Part shown: positions 12,588 to 20,828 of the stretch, piece after piece
How positions within the stretch are numbered: the first letter of the stretch is position 1
Layout: every line of letters begins with the position of its first letter
DNA from: a virus
Virus record (IMG/VR): IMGVR_UViG_3300008110_000195
Coordinates: 1-34,607 of that record
Length of the DNA stretch: 34,607 nt
Reading direction: 5' to 3' (one strand)
The notes under the pieces: model-generated
What the model saw: the letters and a program-made list of their open reading frames with translations, nothing else
The model's database searches: none
Told to the model about the DNA's origin: nothing
Translations under genes and position numbers: made by a program

Positions 12588-14147
12588 TTAGAAGTCCAAG
12601 AAGCGATTGGATCCGCTGTTAACTACCGTAGGCATGCTGGTCGTTGTTTTGCTTTGAAGATCTACTTCAAATCTAATCATCGACCCGTTCTCTGTCTCTA
12701 TCGTAAACATCATAAAGATACCAAGCTTGTAATCCCTATGCCTGCTATTTTCTCTAGGGATCGAGGAAGCCGTATACCCACTACAGACGCCTTGAACACT
12801 GGTTATGCCGTACTTGAATGACTCTTTGAAAACTATCTTACCTTCTGACATGACGTAAAAAGTATTCTTTAAATGTTTAGAGTCAACCCCTCTGGTGCAG
12901 AATGTCAAAACTTCTTTTGCCCCGCTGTGAAACAAATTGCACATGTAAACCTGTTGTTTGTCTGAAAACATTTCAGAAATGTTCAAGACATAACTAGGCG
13001 AAGGCATTTGAAAAGACACAGCGTCGTCAATACAGCCTTTGTAATTGACTGGAGCATCAAATAAAGCGCCTGGCTGTTTTGTGGCCAAAAGCTTTACTCT
13101 TTCGTCCTCGTAGCAAGCAGAATAAAACGCATCAAAGTTGTCATAAGCATAGATCTGGTTATCGTTAGCAACCAACAAAAGTTTTTTATTGTTGAATGCG
13201 AAATCAACTATGCCAGGCATTTGAAACGTCATCATGCAGAGAGGATTCCAAAGCTTTGGAGTAGTAGACAATCCTGGCTTCTTGTTTATGAAAAACAACT
13301 TATTGTTGTTTATAAGAAGACAGCTTGTAGCTTCGGAAGTTTTGCACATCAATCTAGTAGTGTTTACAGTGTAGCCGAAAGTACTGACTAGCATAAATGC
13401 ATTGTTTTCTAGAACACCAGGATCTCCTACTGCTTTACTACGCCTGAAGTCAGCTCTAGACTGACTTACAATCACGGCAGCTTTTTCGTCATTTAAATGA
13501 TTTAAAATGTGAACTATACGCATACCCACATTACTATCAGTCAAAATGTGTTTATTGCCGTTTATTTCAAGCCAGTAATCAAAAGCTAAAGTCTGCGCTG
13601 ATTTAATAGCGTAGTTTTGTAAATTTAAAGCTTCTGCAGGAATTGTTCCTTCATATTGCCGCCATTCTACACCGCAGTCCATCACATACTTGCGAACAAT
13701 AATTTCGTCTTTGTTGGACTTGCTTAGCTTTATAACAGTAAAGGAAATAAAATTTTCTTTATCTGACGTTACAGCTATTACCTGAGCAAATGAATTGAAA
13801 AACCTAGTTGTAAACAGTCCAATAACGGGTTTGTTAAGCTTTACAGACTTGACTATTTTTTGTTTATCATTATCAAAAAATACAACGCTGCTGGGATCGT
13901 CGTTAAAAACGTAGATGTCAGTAATAAATACACCTGACTCATTGGTGTCCAACTCCGATACTATTGGAAAAACAGAATGGATTTCTTGCCTCATCTTTTT
14001 AAATTCTTGATTATTCTCAAGCTGGCGAGCATCAAGACTTGCGTTAAAAAGATCAACTAAGACAGCTTCAATATTTTCCGCATTTTGATATTTATGTATG
14101 GGCAAGTGCGTTCTAACCGTCCGTCCGTGGTTCAAAACCTCCAACAT
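12588..14147 (-). CDS. Large beta-rich protein, possible propeller, 519 aa
   Basis: The sequence alternates short beta strands and turns. Several blocks resemble propeller blades: CLLINNNKLFFINKK, FAFNNKKLLLVANDNQIYAY, KNTFYVMSEGKIVFKES. No catalytic motif, signal peptide or membrane helix is visible. The ATG at 14147 has GGGAG 6 bases upstream; a TTG one codon earlier is possible. Its first 35 bases overlap the end of the 118-aa gene. It could be a virion structural protein or a surface-interaction protein. I do not recognise a family. Confidence 0.55.
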   Translation of the reverse strand: MLEVLNHGRTVRTHLPIHKYQNAENIEAVLVDLFNASLDARQLENNQEFKKMRQEIHSVFPIVSELDTNESGVFITDIYVFNDDPSSVVFFDNDKQKIVKSVKLNKPVIGLFTTRFFNSFAQVIAVTSDKENFISFTVIKLSKSNKDEIIVRKYVMDCGVEWRQYEGTIPAEALNLQNYAIKSAQTLAFDYWLEINGNKHILTDSNVGMRIVHILNHLNDEKAAVIVSQSRADFRRSKAVGDPGVLENNAFMLVSTFGYTVNTTRLMCKTSEATSCLLINNNKLFFINKKPGLSTTPKLWNPLCMMTFQMPGIVDFAFNNKKLLLVANDNQIYAYDNFDAFYSACYEDERVKLLATKQPGALFDAPVNYKGCIDDAVSFQMPSPSYVLNISEMFSDKQQVYMCNLFHSGAKEVLTFCTRGVDSKHLKNTFYVMSEGKIVFKESFKYGITSVQGVCSGYTASSIPRENSRHRDYKLGIFMMFTIETENGSMIRFEVDLQSKTTTSMPTVVNSGSNRFLDF

Positions 14148-14469
14148 CAATCTCTCCCTTCATGTGTTTAATTTTTTTAGCCAACTCGGCAGCTGCGTTG
14201 TCAGCAGCGTCGAACATCTGGCTGATCTGGTCAGCCTGGTGCATCAGCATCTTTGCTGTTTGCTGGCTTATGCCTACTAGGCTTGTAGGCGTGGAAATGT
14301 GTCCGTCTCTGCCAAGCATTAGGCCAAAAGGAAGATCAGTGTTACCGATCTTCCAGTTGAACACTATTGCCGCGCTGTCTAAATACGGGTCAATCGAAAA
14401 GGCTTGTTGAATTGCCAGATGTATGTGCTCCATCATCTGCTCTAGGGGCATCGGTTGCTTGCTGTCCAT
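14113..14469 (-). CDS. Hypothetical helical protein, 118 aa
   Basis: The protein begins MDSKQPMPLEQMMEHIHLAI. A central strand-rich part (AAIVFNWKIGNTDLPFGLML) precedes a long Ala/Met-rich helix (QTAKMLMHQADQISQMFDAA). GAGG lies 9 bases before the ATG at 14469. It overlaps the 3' end of the preceding membrane-protein gene by 80 bases, which is long even for a phage. An internal start (MPLEQMMEHI or MMEHI) would shorten the overlap. The function is unknown. Confidence 0.5.
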   Translation of the reverse strand: MDSKQPMPLEQMMEHIHLAIQQAFSIDPYLDSAAIVFNWKIGNTDLPFGLMLGRDGHISTPTSLVGISQQTAKMLMHQADQISQMFDAADNAAAELAKKIKHMKGEIDVGGFEPRTDG

Positions 14470-14773
14470 CTATTTTTTCCTCTATCAAATCTAATAGTCC
14501 TGTGGCAGTCCTTACTGCCAACCACCATACAGGAAACATCCACCAAGACAATATAGGAATACAAGCAAGCGATACCCATAGAGCAGTGTGGTAGCTGAAA
14601 CAAAATCTGCAACTAATCAATTCACCAAACTTTTGGGTAATCCACCAACTACCCTCGTCGCGTAATAACTCACCCCAAGCCCTGCCATATGCGAATATGG
14701 ATCCCTTAAACCAAACATCAATAATGGCTTTGGAAGCCAAAACGCATACGGCAAAGGCAAAGGGTATTGTCAT
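14390..14773 (-). CDS. Membrane protein, DUF1360-like
   Basis: A 127-aa protein with at least three hydrophobic segments (MTIPFAFAVCVLASKAIIDV, TALWVSLACIPILSWWMF, PVWWLAVRTATGLLDLI). Between them is the motif GELISCRFCFSYHTALW, which matches the C-x2-C-x3-(W/H) pattern of DUF1360, an uncharacterised phage and bacterial membrane family. The hydrophilic C-terminal tail (EKIDGQQATDAPRADDGAHT) overlaps the next gene. The start overlaps the upstream stop (ATGA at 14770-14773). Confidence 0.6.
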   Translation of the reverse strand: MTIPFAFAVCVLASKAIIDVWFKGSIFAYGRAWGELLRDEGSWWITQKFGELISCRFCFSYHTALWVSLACIPILSWWMFPVWWLAVRTATGLLDLIEEKIDGQQATDAPRADDGAHTSGNSTSLFD

Positions 14774-15123
14774 ACTTCTAGCTCTCTAGAAATTTCTTCG
14801 TCAGCTAATTCTTCGTCCTCATCCAACTCTGAAAGCTGCTGCGCCATCCACTCAGCCTTCTCCTTGGACCACAACCAAGTATAGTGAATGTCGTCGCCTT
14901 TCAACAACACATCGTCTGCTGAGTAAAGGTCTTTCATAAAGTCAGCTGAGCACAACTTCCTCCAGTAATGAATTACATTCTTTTCCATGCAAACAGAATC
15001 ACCGCCTGTGCCGACGATGTCATAAAACTCATCGATATTTTCTACCTTGTCGAGCAGATGTTTGATCATGTCTTTGAAGGTAATAACGGTGCTGCGACGA
15101 GTGCTGAAAGAATTATAAGCCAT
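14770..15123 (-). CDS. Hypothetical acidic protein, 117 aa
   Basis: It starts MAYNSFSTRRSTVITFKDMI at 15123 with AGGAG 8 bases upstream. A helical body (KHLLDKVENIDEFYDIVGTG) precedes a very acidic C-terminus (SELDEDEELADEEISRELEV). The acidic tail could mimic nucleic acid or be a flexible anchor. The gene is coupled by ATGA overlap to the DUF1360-like membrane protein. No family is recognised. Confidence 0.5.
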   Translation of the reverse strand: MAYNSFSTRRSTVITFKDMIKHLLDKVENIDEFYDIVGTGGDSVCMEKNVIHYWRKLCSADFMKDLYSADDVLLKGDDIHYTWLWSKEKAEWMAQQLSELDEDEELADEEISRELEV

Positions 15124-15127
15124 GACA

Positions 15128-15256
15128 CTATCTCCTGTGTTGCAAGTGATATGAAACAATAGTACTTGAATACCCAATTAAACGTTCTACTCGGTCTTCC
15201 TGGTCCTCAGGAAAATCGAATATAAAGTAGCTGCCGCCGCTGCTACTTGTATACAT
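15128..15256 (-). CDS. C-terminal part of a protein of uncertain start (possible frameshift product)
   Basis: The frame is open from 15475 down to 15128. From about 15330 it looks protein-like (QLDFDTLYLGKLFPSLIDDS, then SGGSYFIFDFPEDQED and RVERLIGYSSTIVSYH). The first ATG in the protein-like part is at 15256, giving only 42 aa, and has no good SD; the upstream ATG at 15415 lies deep inside the 101-aa gene. The part before 15256 already looks coding, so the real start is either non-ATG or the product arises by frameshift from the 101-aa gene. The coordinates given are the minimum. Confidence 0.35.
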   Translation of the reverse strand: MYTSSSGGSYFIFDFPEDQEDRVERLIGYSSTIVSYHLQHRR

Positions 15257-15275
15257 CTCTACAGTTTCTGAGTCG

Positions 15276-15581
15276 TCAATTAGACTTGGAAACAGTTTTC
15301 CCAGATACAGGGTGTCGAAGTCCAGCTGGGTCCGAATCTGGAAACGGGTTTTCTCTTTCCCATTTTGCCCAGTATTCTTTTGAAGGTCCAACCCATGGGT
15401 CCGAGACACAGTCATCCAAACCCCCGTCTTCAATAATATCCCTAGCTGCGTACATAGGACTGATGCCCTGCTCAAATAGAGTTTGTGTGTAACTGTCTGG
15501 TACTCCTGAGTCGTCCAGAGTTATGCAGGCTCTTCTTCGAAGATGCCAGTCAACTTGTTTGAGCCAAAGTTCTTTTGACAC
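15276..15581 (-). CDS. Hypothetical phage protein, 101 aa
   Basis: A GTG start (15579-15581) with AGGAGG 4 bases upstream. The N-terminal 55 residues (KELWLKQVDWHLRRRACITL, TLFEQGISPMYAARDII) follow the pattern W-x3-VD-x2-L ... D-x-(F/Y)-E-x-G-x-SP-x2-A of a small phage family found in many genomes, whose function is unknown. The C-terminal 25 residues (FPDSDPAGLRHPVSGKTV) look unlike a folded domain and overlap another frame that looks more protein-like (see 15128-15256). It follows a terminator. Confidence 0.55.
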   Translation of the reverse strand: MSKELWLKQVDWHLRRRACITLDDSGVPDSYTQTLFEQGISPMYAARDIIEDGGLDDCVSDPWVGPSKEYWAKWERENPFPDSDPAGLRHPVSGKTVSKSN

Positions 15582-15600
15582 AACTCCTCCTATAAAAAAA

Positions 15601-15629
15601 TAACCAGAGTCTTTGGCAGACTCTGGTTA
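15601..15629 (-). terminator. Intrinsic terminator
   Basis: An 11-bp stem (15601-15611 with 15619-15629) with a 7-base loop. On the minus strand the stem is followed by TTTTTTTATAGGAGG, so the T-tract runs straight into the SD of the 101-aa gene. Confidence 0.8.
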
Positions 15630-15648
15630 CACTTAGTTACAAGATCAG

Positions 15649-15804
15649 TCAGGAAGCGTTTTTATCCACATAATTTGCGCTGTACACAAAAGCGCACCAT
15701 AGGACTACAACCCATATCACAGGCATTAAACTGCCGCTTATTAAGCAAAACAGCCCACAAATGCCAACGCTTGCCAACCCTAACTGTCCTAAATCACTTA
15801 GCAT
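15649..15804 (-). CDS. 51-aa membrane microprotein
   Basis: Translation gives MLSDLGQLGLASVGICGLFC, continuing with a second hydrophobic segment MPVIWVVVLWCAFVYSANY and a short polar tail VDKNAS. This makes two closely spaced transmembrane helices (hairpin topology). An AAGG lies 5 bases before the ATG complement at 15802-15804. A terminator follows at 15601-15629. The size and topology are compatible with a holin- or antiholin-type protein, but no lysin is seen nearby and this is speculation. Confidence 0.55.
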   Translation of the reverse strand: MLSDLGQLGLASVGICGLFCLISGSLMPVIWVVVLWCAFVYSANYVDKNAS

Positions 15805-15818
15805 AGCTACCTTACTCG

Positions 15819-15977
15819 CTAGCTAGGCCACTCCTTAGAAGTTCCTCTATCTGGCTGCGGCTCACCTTGCGTGTAAGCTATATAATCTGGCAGCGGTAAA
15901 GGAGGCTCCAACGGATAGTCTCTAGTTCTTAGAGATGCAAGACAAACGGTACTCATGGGCTTGCGGTGGGTTTCCAC
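15819..15977 (-). CDS. Proline-rich small protein, 52 aa
   Basis: Translation from a GTG at 15977, which has AGGAGG 6 bases upstream, gives VETHRKPMSTVCLASLRTRD, then a Pro-rich part (YPLEPPLPLPDYIAYTQGEP). The frame is open to 16022, but that part would have no SD. The composition suggests an extended, unstructured protein. It lies between two membrane microprotein genes. Its reality rests mainly on the SD. Confidence 0.4.
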   Translation of the reverse strand: METHRKPMSTVCLASLRTRDYPLEPPLPLPDYIAYTQGEPQPDRGTSKEWPS

Positions 15978-16033
15978 AAGCCCCCTCCTTTCGAGAAACC
16001 TTCTTGGGGAGCGACTTGTCATACTTTAAAACC

Positions 16034-16147
16034 TCAACTTAATAGCATAACTAGTATAAATACTAGTATAGCAGGCCACCCTACTTGAATAAACTCTACA
16101 AGCGTGTTATAAAGGTGACCTATTTCTTTTGAATCTGGATTTGCCAT
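16034..16147 (-). CDS. 37-aa single-pass membrane microprotein, head-to-head with TerL
   Basis: Translation is MANPDSKEIGHLYNTLVEFI, followed by QVGWPAILVFILVMLLS. This is an N-terminal soluble part with one C-terminal transmembrane helix (about residues 20-37). AGGAGG lies 7 bases before the ATG, and that SD is itself within the first codons of the terminase gene on the other strand. The two start codons share CATG (16145-16148). An 8-bp inverted repeat at about 16050-16067 comes from the repeated Ile-Leu-Val codons. The function is unknown. Confidence 0.6.
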   Translation of the reverse strand: MANPDSKEIGHLYNTLVEFIQVGWPAILVFILVMLLS

Positions 16148-17963
16148 GCAAGAACCTCCTCCTGAATTGAACATAGACTTCAGATCTCTGTCTGATGTAG
16201 ACAAAGTGAATTTTTTTATAAAGTTAGCGCAATCGGGTAGACTTCCTAACTTTGCACCACTGTTGCCTATGGTATTAACGCTAGACGGTAAACCGTATAG
16301 CCTCGAAAACCATTTTCAGTTCGAGACGCTGTTCTATACCAGGATGCCTAAATCCATGGTGCTCAAAACAGGTCGTCAGGTAGGCAAATCCACTGTAGGG
16401 TCTGCTCACGGTGTCATCACTTGCACCTCCATACCTTATTTCCGCACGCTCTACATCACTCCGCTGTTTGAACAGGTGCGTCGTCTGTCCAACAACTACG
16501 TGAGACCGTTCATTGAACAGTCCCCACTACGTACCCTTTGGTTGGGTACGAATACGGAAAACTCCGTTCTCCAGAGATCTTTCCGTAACTACAGCATGAT
16601 GCAATTTTCTTTTGCACTGCTTGACGCTGATAGAGTTCGTGGTGTGAAGGCTGATAAACTTGTTATTGACGAAGTGCAAGACATAGACAAAGATCTAATT
16701 CCAATCATCAAAGAAACGATGTCAGCGTCTCCTTGGGCGATGAGTCAATATACGGGTACCCCGAAGACGCCAGAAAACACCATAGAAGGTCTCTGGTTAA
16801 TGTCTTCTCAAGCCGAGTGGTGTATTCCGTGTAAGGCTTGCAATAAATTAAACGTACCGTCAATCAAGCACGATCTAGACAAAATGATAGGTCCGTGGCG
16901 CGAAGACATATCTGAAAACAGTCCAGGAACTGTGTGCGCCAAATGTTCAAAAGTAATACACCCAAACAACGGCAGATGGATTCATAGGTATCCAGAGCGT
17001 AGATTCCAGTTTGCTGGTTACCACGTTCCGCAACCCATAATGCACATCCACTACTCTGAACCAGCTAAGTGGGGTGAATTGCTAGCCAAACGCGAAGGCT
17101 ACGGCAATTACACGCCAGAGAAATTTATGAACGAAGTTCTAGGCGAAAGCTGTGGAACAGGCGTTCAGCTGGTATCGATGGATGAACTACAAAAGGCTTG
17201 TCAGCTTGAGCACGCTAATAATCCAAGAGATCCTGGTAGCGCTTTGGCCGCCATGAAAAGATACAGATACAAAGTTTTAGCTGTTGACTGGGGCGGCGGT
17301 GGTGATGACGGAGTAAGTCTTACTGTAGTAAGCATCATGGGCATTACGAATACAGGTGTGGTTGATGTTATTTGGGCCAAACGCCTAATGACTCCACACG
17401 ATCACTTGCTTGAAGCTAAGCAGTGTCTAGACTTCTATGACATGTTTAAATGCGACTTCGTTGCGCATGACTACACTGGTGCTGGATCGCTTAGAGAAAC
17501 GTTCTTGTGCCAAGCTGGCGTGCCATACAAACGAATTATTCCAATTCAGTATGTGCGTGCTGCGTCTGGCAAGATCATGTATGTGGTCAAGCCGACAGAA
17601 AACAATCCAAGAGTTTATTACAGAATTGACAAGACTAGGTCGCTACTTACGGTGTGTGCAGCGATCAAGACAGGAAGAATGCGCTTCTTCAAATACGATT
17701 ACCGATCAACAGATGACCCAGGTTTGATACATGACTTCTTGGCTTTGGTCGAACAAAAGACTGAGACAAGAGTTGGGTCAGACATGTATACCATTACCAG
17801 ACACCCTCAGCTTACAGATGACTTTGCTCAGGCTGTAAACATCGGGGCTTGTGCCTTGTGGTACACGACTAATGCCTGGCCCAACCTTAACGTTCCTTCC
17901 AAATTCAACTTATCCGAGTCGGACGAACAGGTGCTTCGGGCTGATCCTGTGTGGAATGAGTAG
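16146..17963 (+). CDS. terL: Terminase large subunit (DNA packaging ATPase-nuclease)
   Basis: A 605-aa protein. Walker A is GRQVGKS (76-82), Walker B LVIDE (172-176), and the coupling motif YTGTP is at 202-206. A zinc-ribbon insert follows (C226, C229, C232 with C264, C267), as in GpA-like terminases. The C-terminal RNase-H-type nuclease begins VLAVDWGGGGDDG with Asp381 as first metal ligand. A later acidic residue in AHDYTGAGSL and the TDDFAQAVN segment near the end fit the other ligands. TerL pumps DNA into the prohead and cuts concatemers. The start is set by the only in-frame ATG; the upstream SD is weak. It is one of only two plus-strand genes. Confidence 0.95.
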   Translation: MQEPPPELNIDFRSLSDVDKVNFFIKLAQSGRLPNFAPLLPMVLTLDGKPYSLENHFQFETLFYTRMPKSMVLKTGRQVGKSTVGSAHGVITCTSIPYFRTLYITPLFEQVRRLSNNYVRPFIEQSPLRTLWLGTNTENSVLQRSFRNYSMMQFSFALLDADRVRGVKADKLVIDEVQDIDKDLIPIIKETMSASPWAMSQYTGTPKTPENTIEGLWLMSSQAEWCIPCKACNKLNVPSIKHDLDKMIGPWREDISENSPGTVCAKCSKVIHPNNGRWIHRYPERRFQFAGYHVPQPIMHIHYSEPAKWGELLAKREGYGNYTPEKFMNEVLGESCGTGVQLVSMDELQKACQLEHANNPRDPGSALAAMKRYRYKVLAVDWGGGGDDGVSLTVVSIMGITNTGVVDVIWAKRLMTPHDHLLEAKQCLDFYDMFKCDFVAHDYTGAGSLRETFLCQAGVPYKRIIPIQYVRAASGKIMYVVKPTENNPRVYYRIDKTRSLLTVCAAIKTGRMRFFKYDYRSTDDPGLIHDFLALVEQKTETRVGSDMYTITRHPQLTDDFAQAVNIGACALWYTTNAWPNLNVPSKFNLSESDEQVLRADPVWNE

Positions 17964-18189
17964 CTTCTTTATGGCTTTCTATAGCCAATCGGATGCACTC
18001 TCGCGCCTTCTCTAAGTCTTCTATGCCATTCTTACTGCGCCACCTGAATAGGTACTTCATGGCACAGCCGATTATGTAATCTTCAAAGCCTCTAGCTCCT
18101 AGGGCAGCACGCTGCGTGTGGTGGCAGTGAATACCGCTGCTGTCTTTAGGGTGGTAGTGGCTGGGTCTGACTGGATCGTTGTCTTTCAT
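17905..18189 (-). CDS. DUF3310 (SaV-like) protein
   Basis: A 94-aa protein with the DUF3310 layout: NDPVRPSHYHPKDSSGIHCH near the start, then FEDYIIGCAMKYLFRWRSKN and GIEDLEKARECIRLAIE. The family is widespread in phages and its biochemical role is unknown. Its 3' end overlaps the end of terL by 59 bases in convergent orientation, with no terminator between. Its start overlaps the primase stop (ATGA at 18186-18189), so it is co-translated with the primase. Confidence 0.85.
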   Translation of the reverse strand: MKDNDPVRPSHYHPKDSSGIHCHHTQRAALGARGFEDYIIGCAMKYLFRWRSKNGIEDLEKARECIRLAIESHKEATHSTQDQPEAPVRPTRIS

Positions 18190-20828
18190 CTGGCAATCCT
18201 TATAACTGGAACATGCCGAAGATCAGCCATGTACTCTTCCCACAGCTGACGCTCAATTACAAAGTATTGCTCAGTTTGTTGGCTGTCTACTGGCTCATCT
18301 AAAGTTGTGTTCAAAAATGGCTGTATCTCCAATCCGTCAGCCAAGTTAAATTTTTGCGAATGGAGTATAGTCATAAATTTACTTATGTCTATACAAGCTG
18401 TGTTGTCTCGCAACACTACTGGTCTGTTGACTCCTTCAGACAGCTGCCCGTTCAACAGGCCGTATCGGCAGCACTCTAAAAATGCGTTCACCACATTTTT
18501 AGGTTCATTAGAGTCGAACAGCTTTATGTTTTCTTTTGCCTTGTCCAATATGTCCGTGTCGCAACCTTTTAACAGCAGCCATTCTTTCATAGCGTCCAAA
18601 ACATAGACAGGCAGGTCTACGTGCTCTGGGACGTTCATCCCTCTTGTTGACAAAAGCCAACTTAAGAAATCAGGGAATATGCGCTTAGCTGCGGTGGCCT
18701 GCCAGGCTATGTGATTGCCTAGCTCTATGTGCGCTACGGTGCATGGGTGCGTCAGTCTGATTATGTTTGCTTTTATTTCGGTAGTTTCTGTAAAGCAAGA
18801 CACGTTTCTTTTAAAGACGGCCCAGGCAGCAAAGTCTTTTAGTTCTTTAAGACGTTTGCCCATAGGGTAGAGCGTAGGCCACAAAGGACTGTTTCTTAGT
18901 ATTGGTGAAATAGTATCAGTTATGCCGAACCAATCGCATACTATTTTTGCCATACTGCTGGTATTGCCGTAATAGAACAGCCTGAAAGCTGTGTCTGTCA
19001 TGGCTGGCTTGAGAGCAGATGCGACCACGCAACCAGCCAATGTCCATATAGACCTGTTGGTGACGCTGTCTACCGTAAGTGGTTTCAGCTGGTCAAACTT
19101 AGCTTTCTCGAAATAAACGTCTTTGGTAGGAAACCCAGGCAGTCTGTCAAACTTACAGTTGTAGTTCGTTACAGTGCCAGCTCCGCTTATGGCAAAGTTT
19201 GCAAACTTAAACAACCCTTCCACAGAGCACCAGCCCACGGTCGTTGACTCGTTAGCCATTTTGGGATTACTGAACGAAAACGCCAAGTCTTTCAAACAGT
19301 GTCGGTATTTCCTATTCAATCCATGATTGAAAATACCGTTAGCTGCCAGGGTTTTTTCTATGTACTTGTAGGCGTTGCCGTGCAGCTGCCCTTGACTATC
19401 GATAAACTCGATTCTGGGTTTATCTTTTATGTAGATAAAACCATAACATTTTATCTTGCCTTTGTTTACGGACATGGTATCAACTTGAACCCTGGCGGCT
19501 GAAACCATGATTCCATTCTTTTTGCAAAACCAACCGTACTCGTTCTCAAAGAATTCTTCTCCCTGCACTACGGCTGTTTTGTGTACAGCTGTGGGCAAGT
19601 TTTTGATGTACTTAGACATATTGGGGTATTTGCCTGACTCTACCTCAACCCAATCAGAAGGTTGCATCTCAAGCAGGCCAACAGCCGCTTCAGCCTCAAA
19701 CTGGTTAGCTGTTGTCAACCATTCTTCTAGAACATCAAAACAACGCCTACCAGATTTAATGACTGAATCCAACCAAGCTGACGCTTTGACTTTGCTAGCT
19801 ATTATCGAGTCAGCTGGCTCTGGTGTTTTGGTGGACAGTAGAAGATTGCCAGTCTTGTAAAATTTAAATGTCTCGCAACTCAGCTTGGGGTTGCTGTAAA
19901 CAAATTTGTTGTTGGTAAACGCTTTGAGGCTGTCAAAGCTGTCGATGTCGGAAACGGCTACCAAGGGCAAAAACTGGTTTGTCTCTTTGAAGTTTTTACC
20001 GTGCAGCTTCAGACCTTCAATAAAGTCATCAACAACGACAACATCTTTGTTTGCGCACTTGTCGTATATGGTGTCAAAGAAGGCCATTGAGCAATACTTG
20101 AGCGCTACTTTTCTGTGCGTAAGGTAGCGCGAGGTAGATTTAAGACCGCCGTTATCAAAGGTCAAAAATTTAAATTCCCTAATTCGACCAGGGACATCAA
20201 AGAACGGGATGACAAGCATGTTAGTCCAGTTGCCTTTAAAAGTCCTGTAGGCGTTGTTTTCTGGAGTCTTGTCCCCATTTGCGTTTACTAAGCTTCTTAA
20301 ATATTCCACGCCTGACTCTGCCTGACGTTTAGTGCAGAATCCTACCAGCTGGCCCATAGTGCTGCGCCAGTCCTCTATGCTGCTTGGTACAGGTATGTTT
20401 AGGGCTCTAAGAGTTTCTCTTATTAAAGAACATTCGTAAACCAAGTTACTTTTTTTAGCCTCTTCCCAAAATTTGTTATGCGTTTTCCTGGATTCAAAAT
20501 TTTTGTTAAGATATGTTTTAATAGTATCGTCAATATTATATGATGACGGTATAATCTTTTTAGATAATAAGTTGCTTATGGCTGTTTTTTCTGGCACATC
20601 CATGACCGCAGCTGCCAGATTAATCAGATCTCCGCATTCCTTACACTGGTTGCAATGGTACCACTGTGCTTTGTAAAATGGATCTGGATATAACGTTAAT
20701 TTTTTGCTAGCTTTGCAGAAAGGGCAATCTGCAGAAGCAGGCAACGCCAACGACGTTAAATTTAGATCTAAGTGTTTAACCAAAGTTTGCCAGTCAATAC
20801 GCTCAAGAATACCAGAGGATCCGTTCAT
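18186..20828 (-). CDS. CHC2/toprim-type DNA primase with a degenerate helicase-like region
   Basis: An 880-aa protein. The N-terminal zinc finger is of primase type (CPFC at 35-38, then YHCNQCKECGDLINLAAAV with C59, C62, C65). A toprim-like segment follows (DVVVVDDFIEGLKL at 262-275, then PLVAVSDIDSFDS), standing for EG and DxD metal sites, although the usual VxxVEGxxD is replaced by VDDFIEG. The C-terminal half (from about 595) resembles the phage primase-helicase core (IWTLAGCVVASALKP, then FRLFYYGNTSSMAK), but GNTSSMAK lacks a canonical GKS/T P-loop. It likely primes phage replication. Head-to-head CATG start with the plus-strand 20827 gene. Confidence 0.75.
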   Translation of the reverse strand: MNGSSGILERIDWQTLVKHLDLNLTSLALPASADCPFCKASKKLTLYPDPFYKAQWYHCNQCKECGDLINLAAAVMDVPEKTAISNLLSKKIIPSSYNIDDTIKTYLNKNFESRKTHNKFWEEAKKSNLVYECSLIRETLRALNIPVPSSIEDWRSTMGQLVGFCTKRQAESGVEYLRSLVNANGDKTPENNAYRTFKGNWTNMLVIPFFDVPGRIREFKFLTFDNGGLKSTSRYLTHRKVALKYCSMAFFDTIYDKCANKDVVVVDDFIEGLKLHGKNFKETNQFLPLVAVSDIDSFDSLKAFTNNKFVYSNPKLSCETFKFYKTGNLLLSTKTPEPADSIIASKVKASAWLDSVIKSGRRCFDVLEEWLTTANQFEAEAAVGLLEMQPSDWVEVESGKYPNMSKYIKNLPTAVHKTAVVQGEEFFENEYGWFCKKNGIMVSAARVQVDTMSVNKGKIKCYGFIYIKDKPRIEFIDSQGQLHGNAYKYIEKTLAANGIFNHGLNRKYRHCLKDLAFSFSNPKMANESTTVGWCSVEGLFKFANFAISGAGTVTNYNCKFDRLPGFPTKDVYFEKAKFDQLKPLTVDSVTNRSIWTLAGCVVASALKPAMTDTAFRLFYYGNTSSMAKIVCDWFGITDTISPILRNSPLWPTLYPMGKRLKELKDFAAWAVFKRNVSCFTETTEIKANIIRLTHPCTVAHIELGNHIAWQATAAKRIFPDFLSWLLSTRGMNVPEHVDLPVYVLDAMKEWLLLKGCDTDILDKAKENIKLFDSNEPKNVVNAFLECCRYGLLNGQLSEGVNRPVVLRDNTACIDISKFMTILHSQKFNLADGLEIQPFLNTTLDEPVDSQQTEQYFVIERQLWEEYMADLRHVPVIRIAR

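Noticed and set aside
15649-15804. Holin call for the 51-aa two-helix protein
   Set aside because: The topology fits, but no endolysin or spanin lies nearby, so only a membrane microprotein is reported.
16050-16067. 8-bp inverted repeat ACTAGTAT/ATACTAGT as an operator
   Set aside because: It falls inside the 37-aa membrane protein and is explained by repeated Ile-Leu-Val codons.
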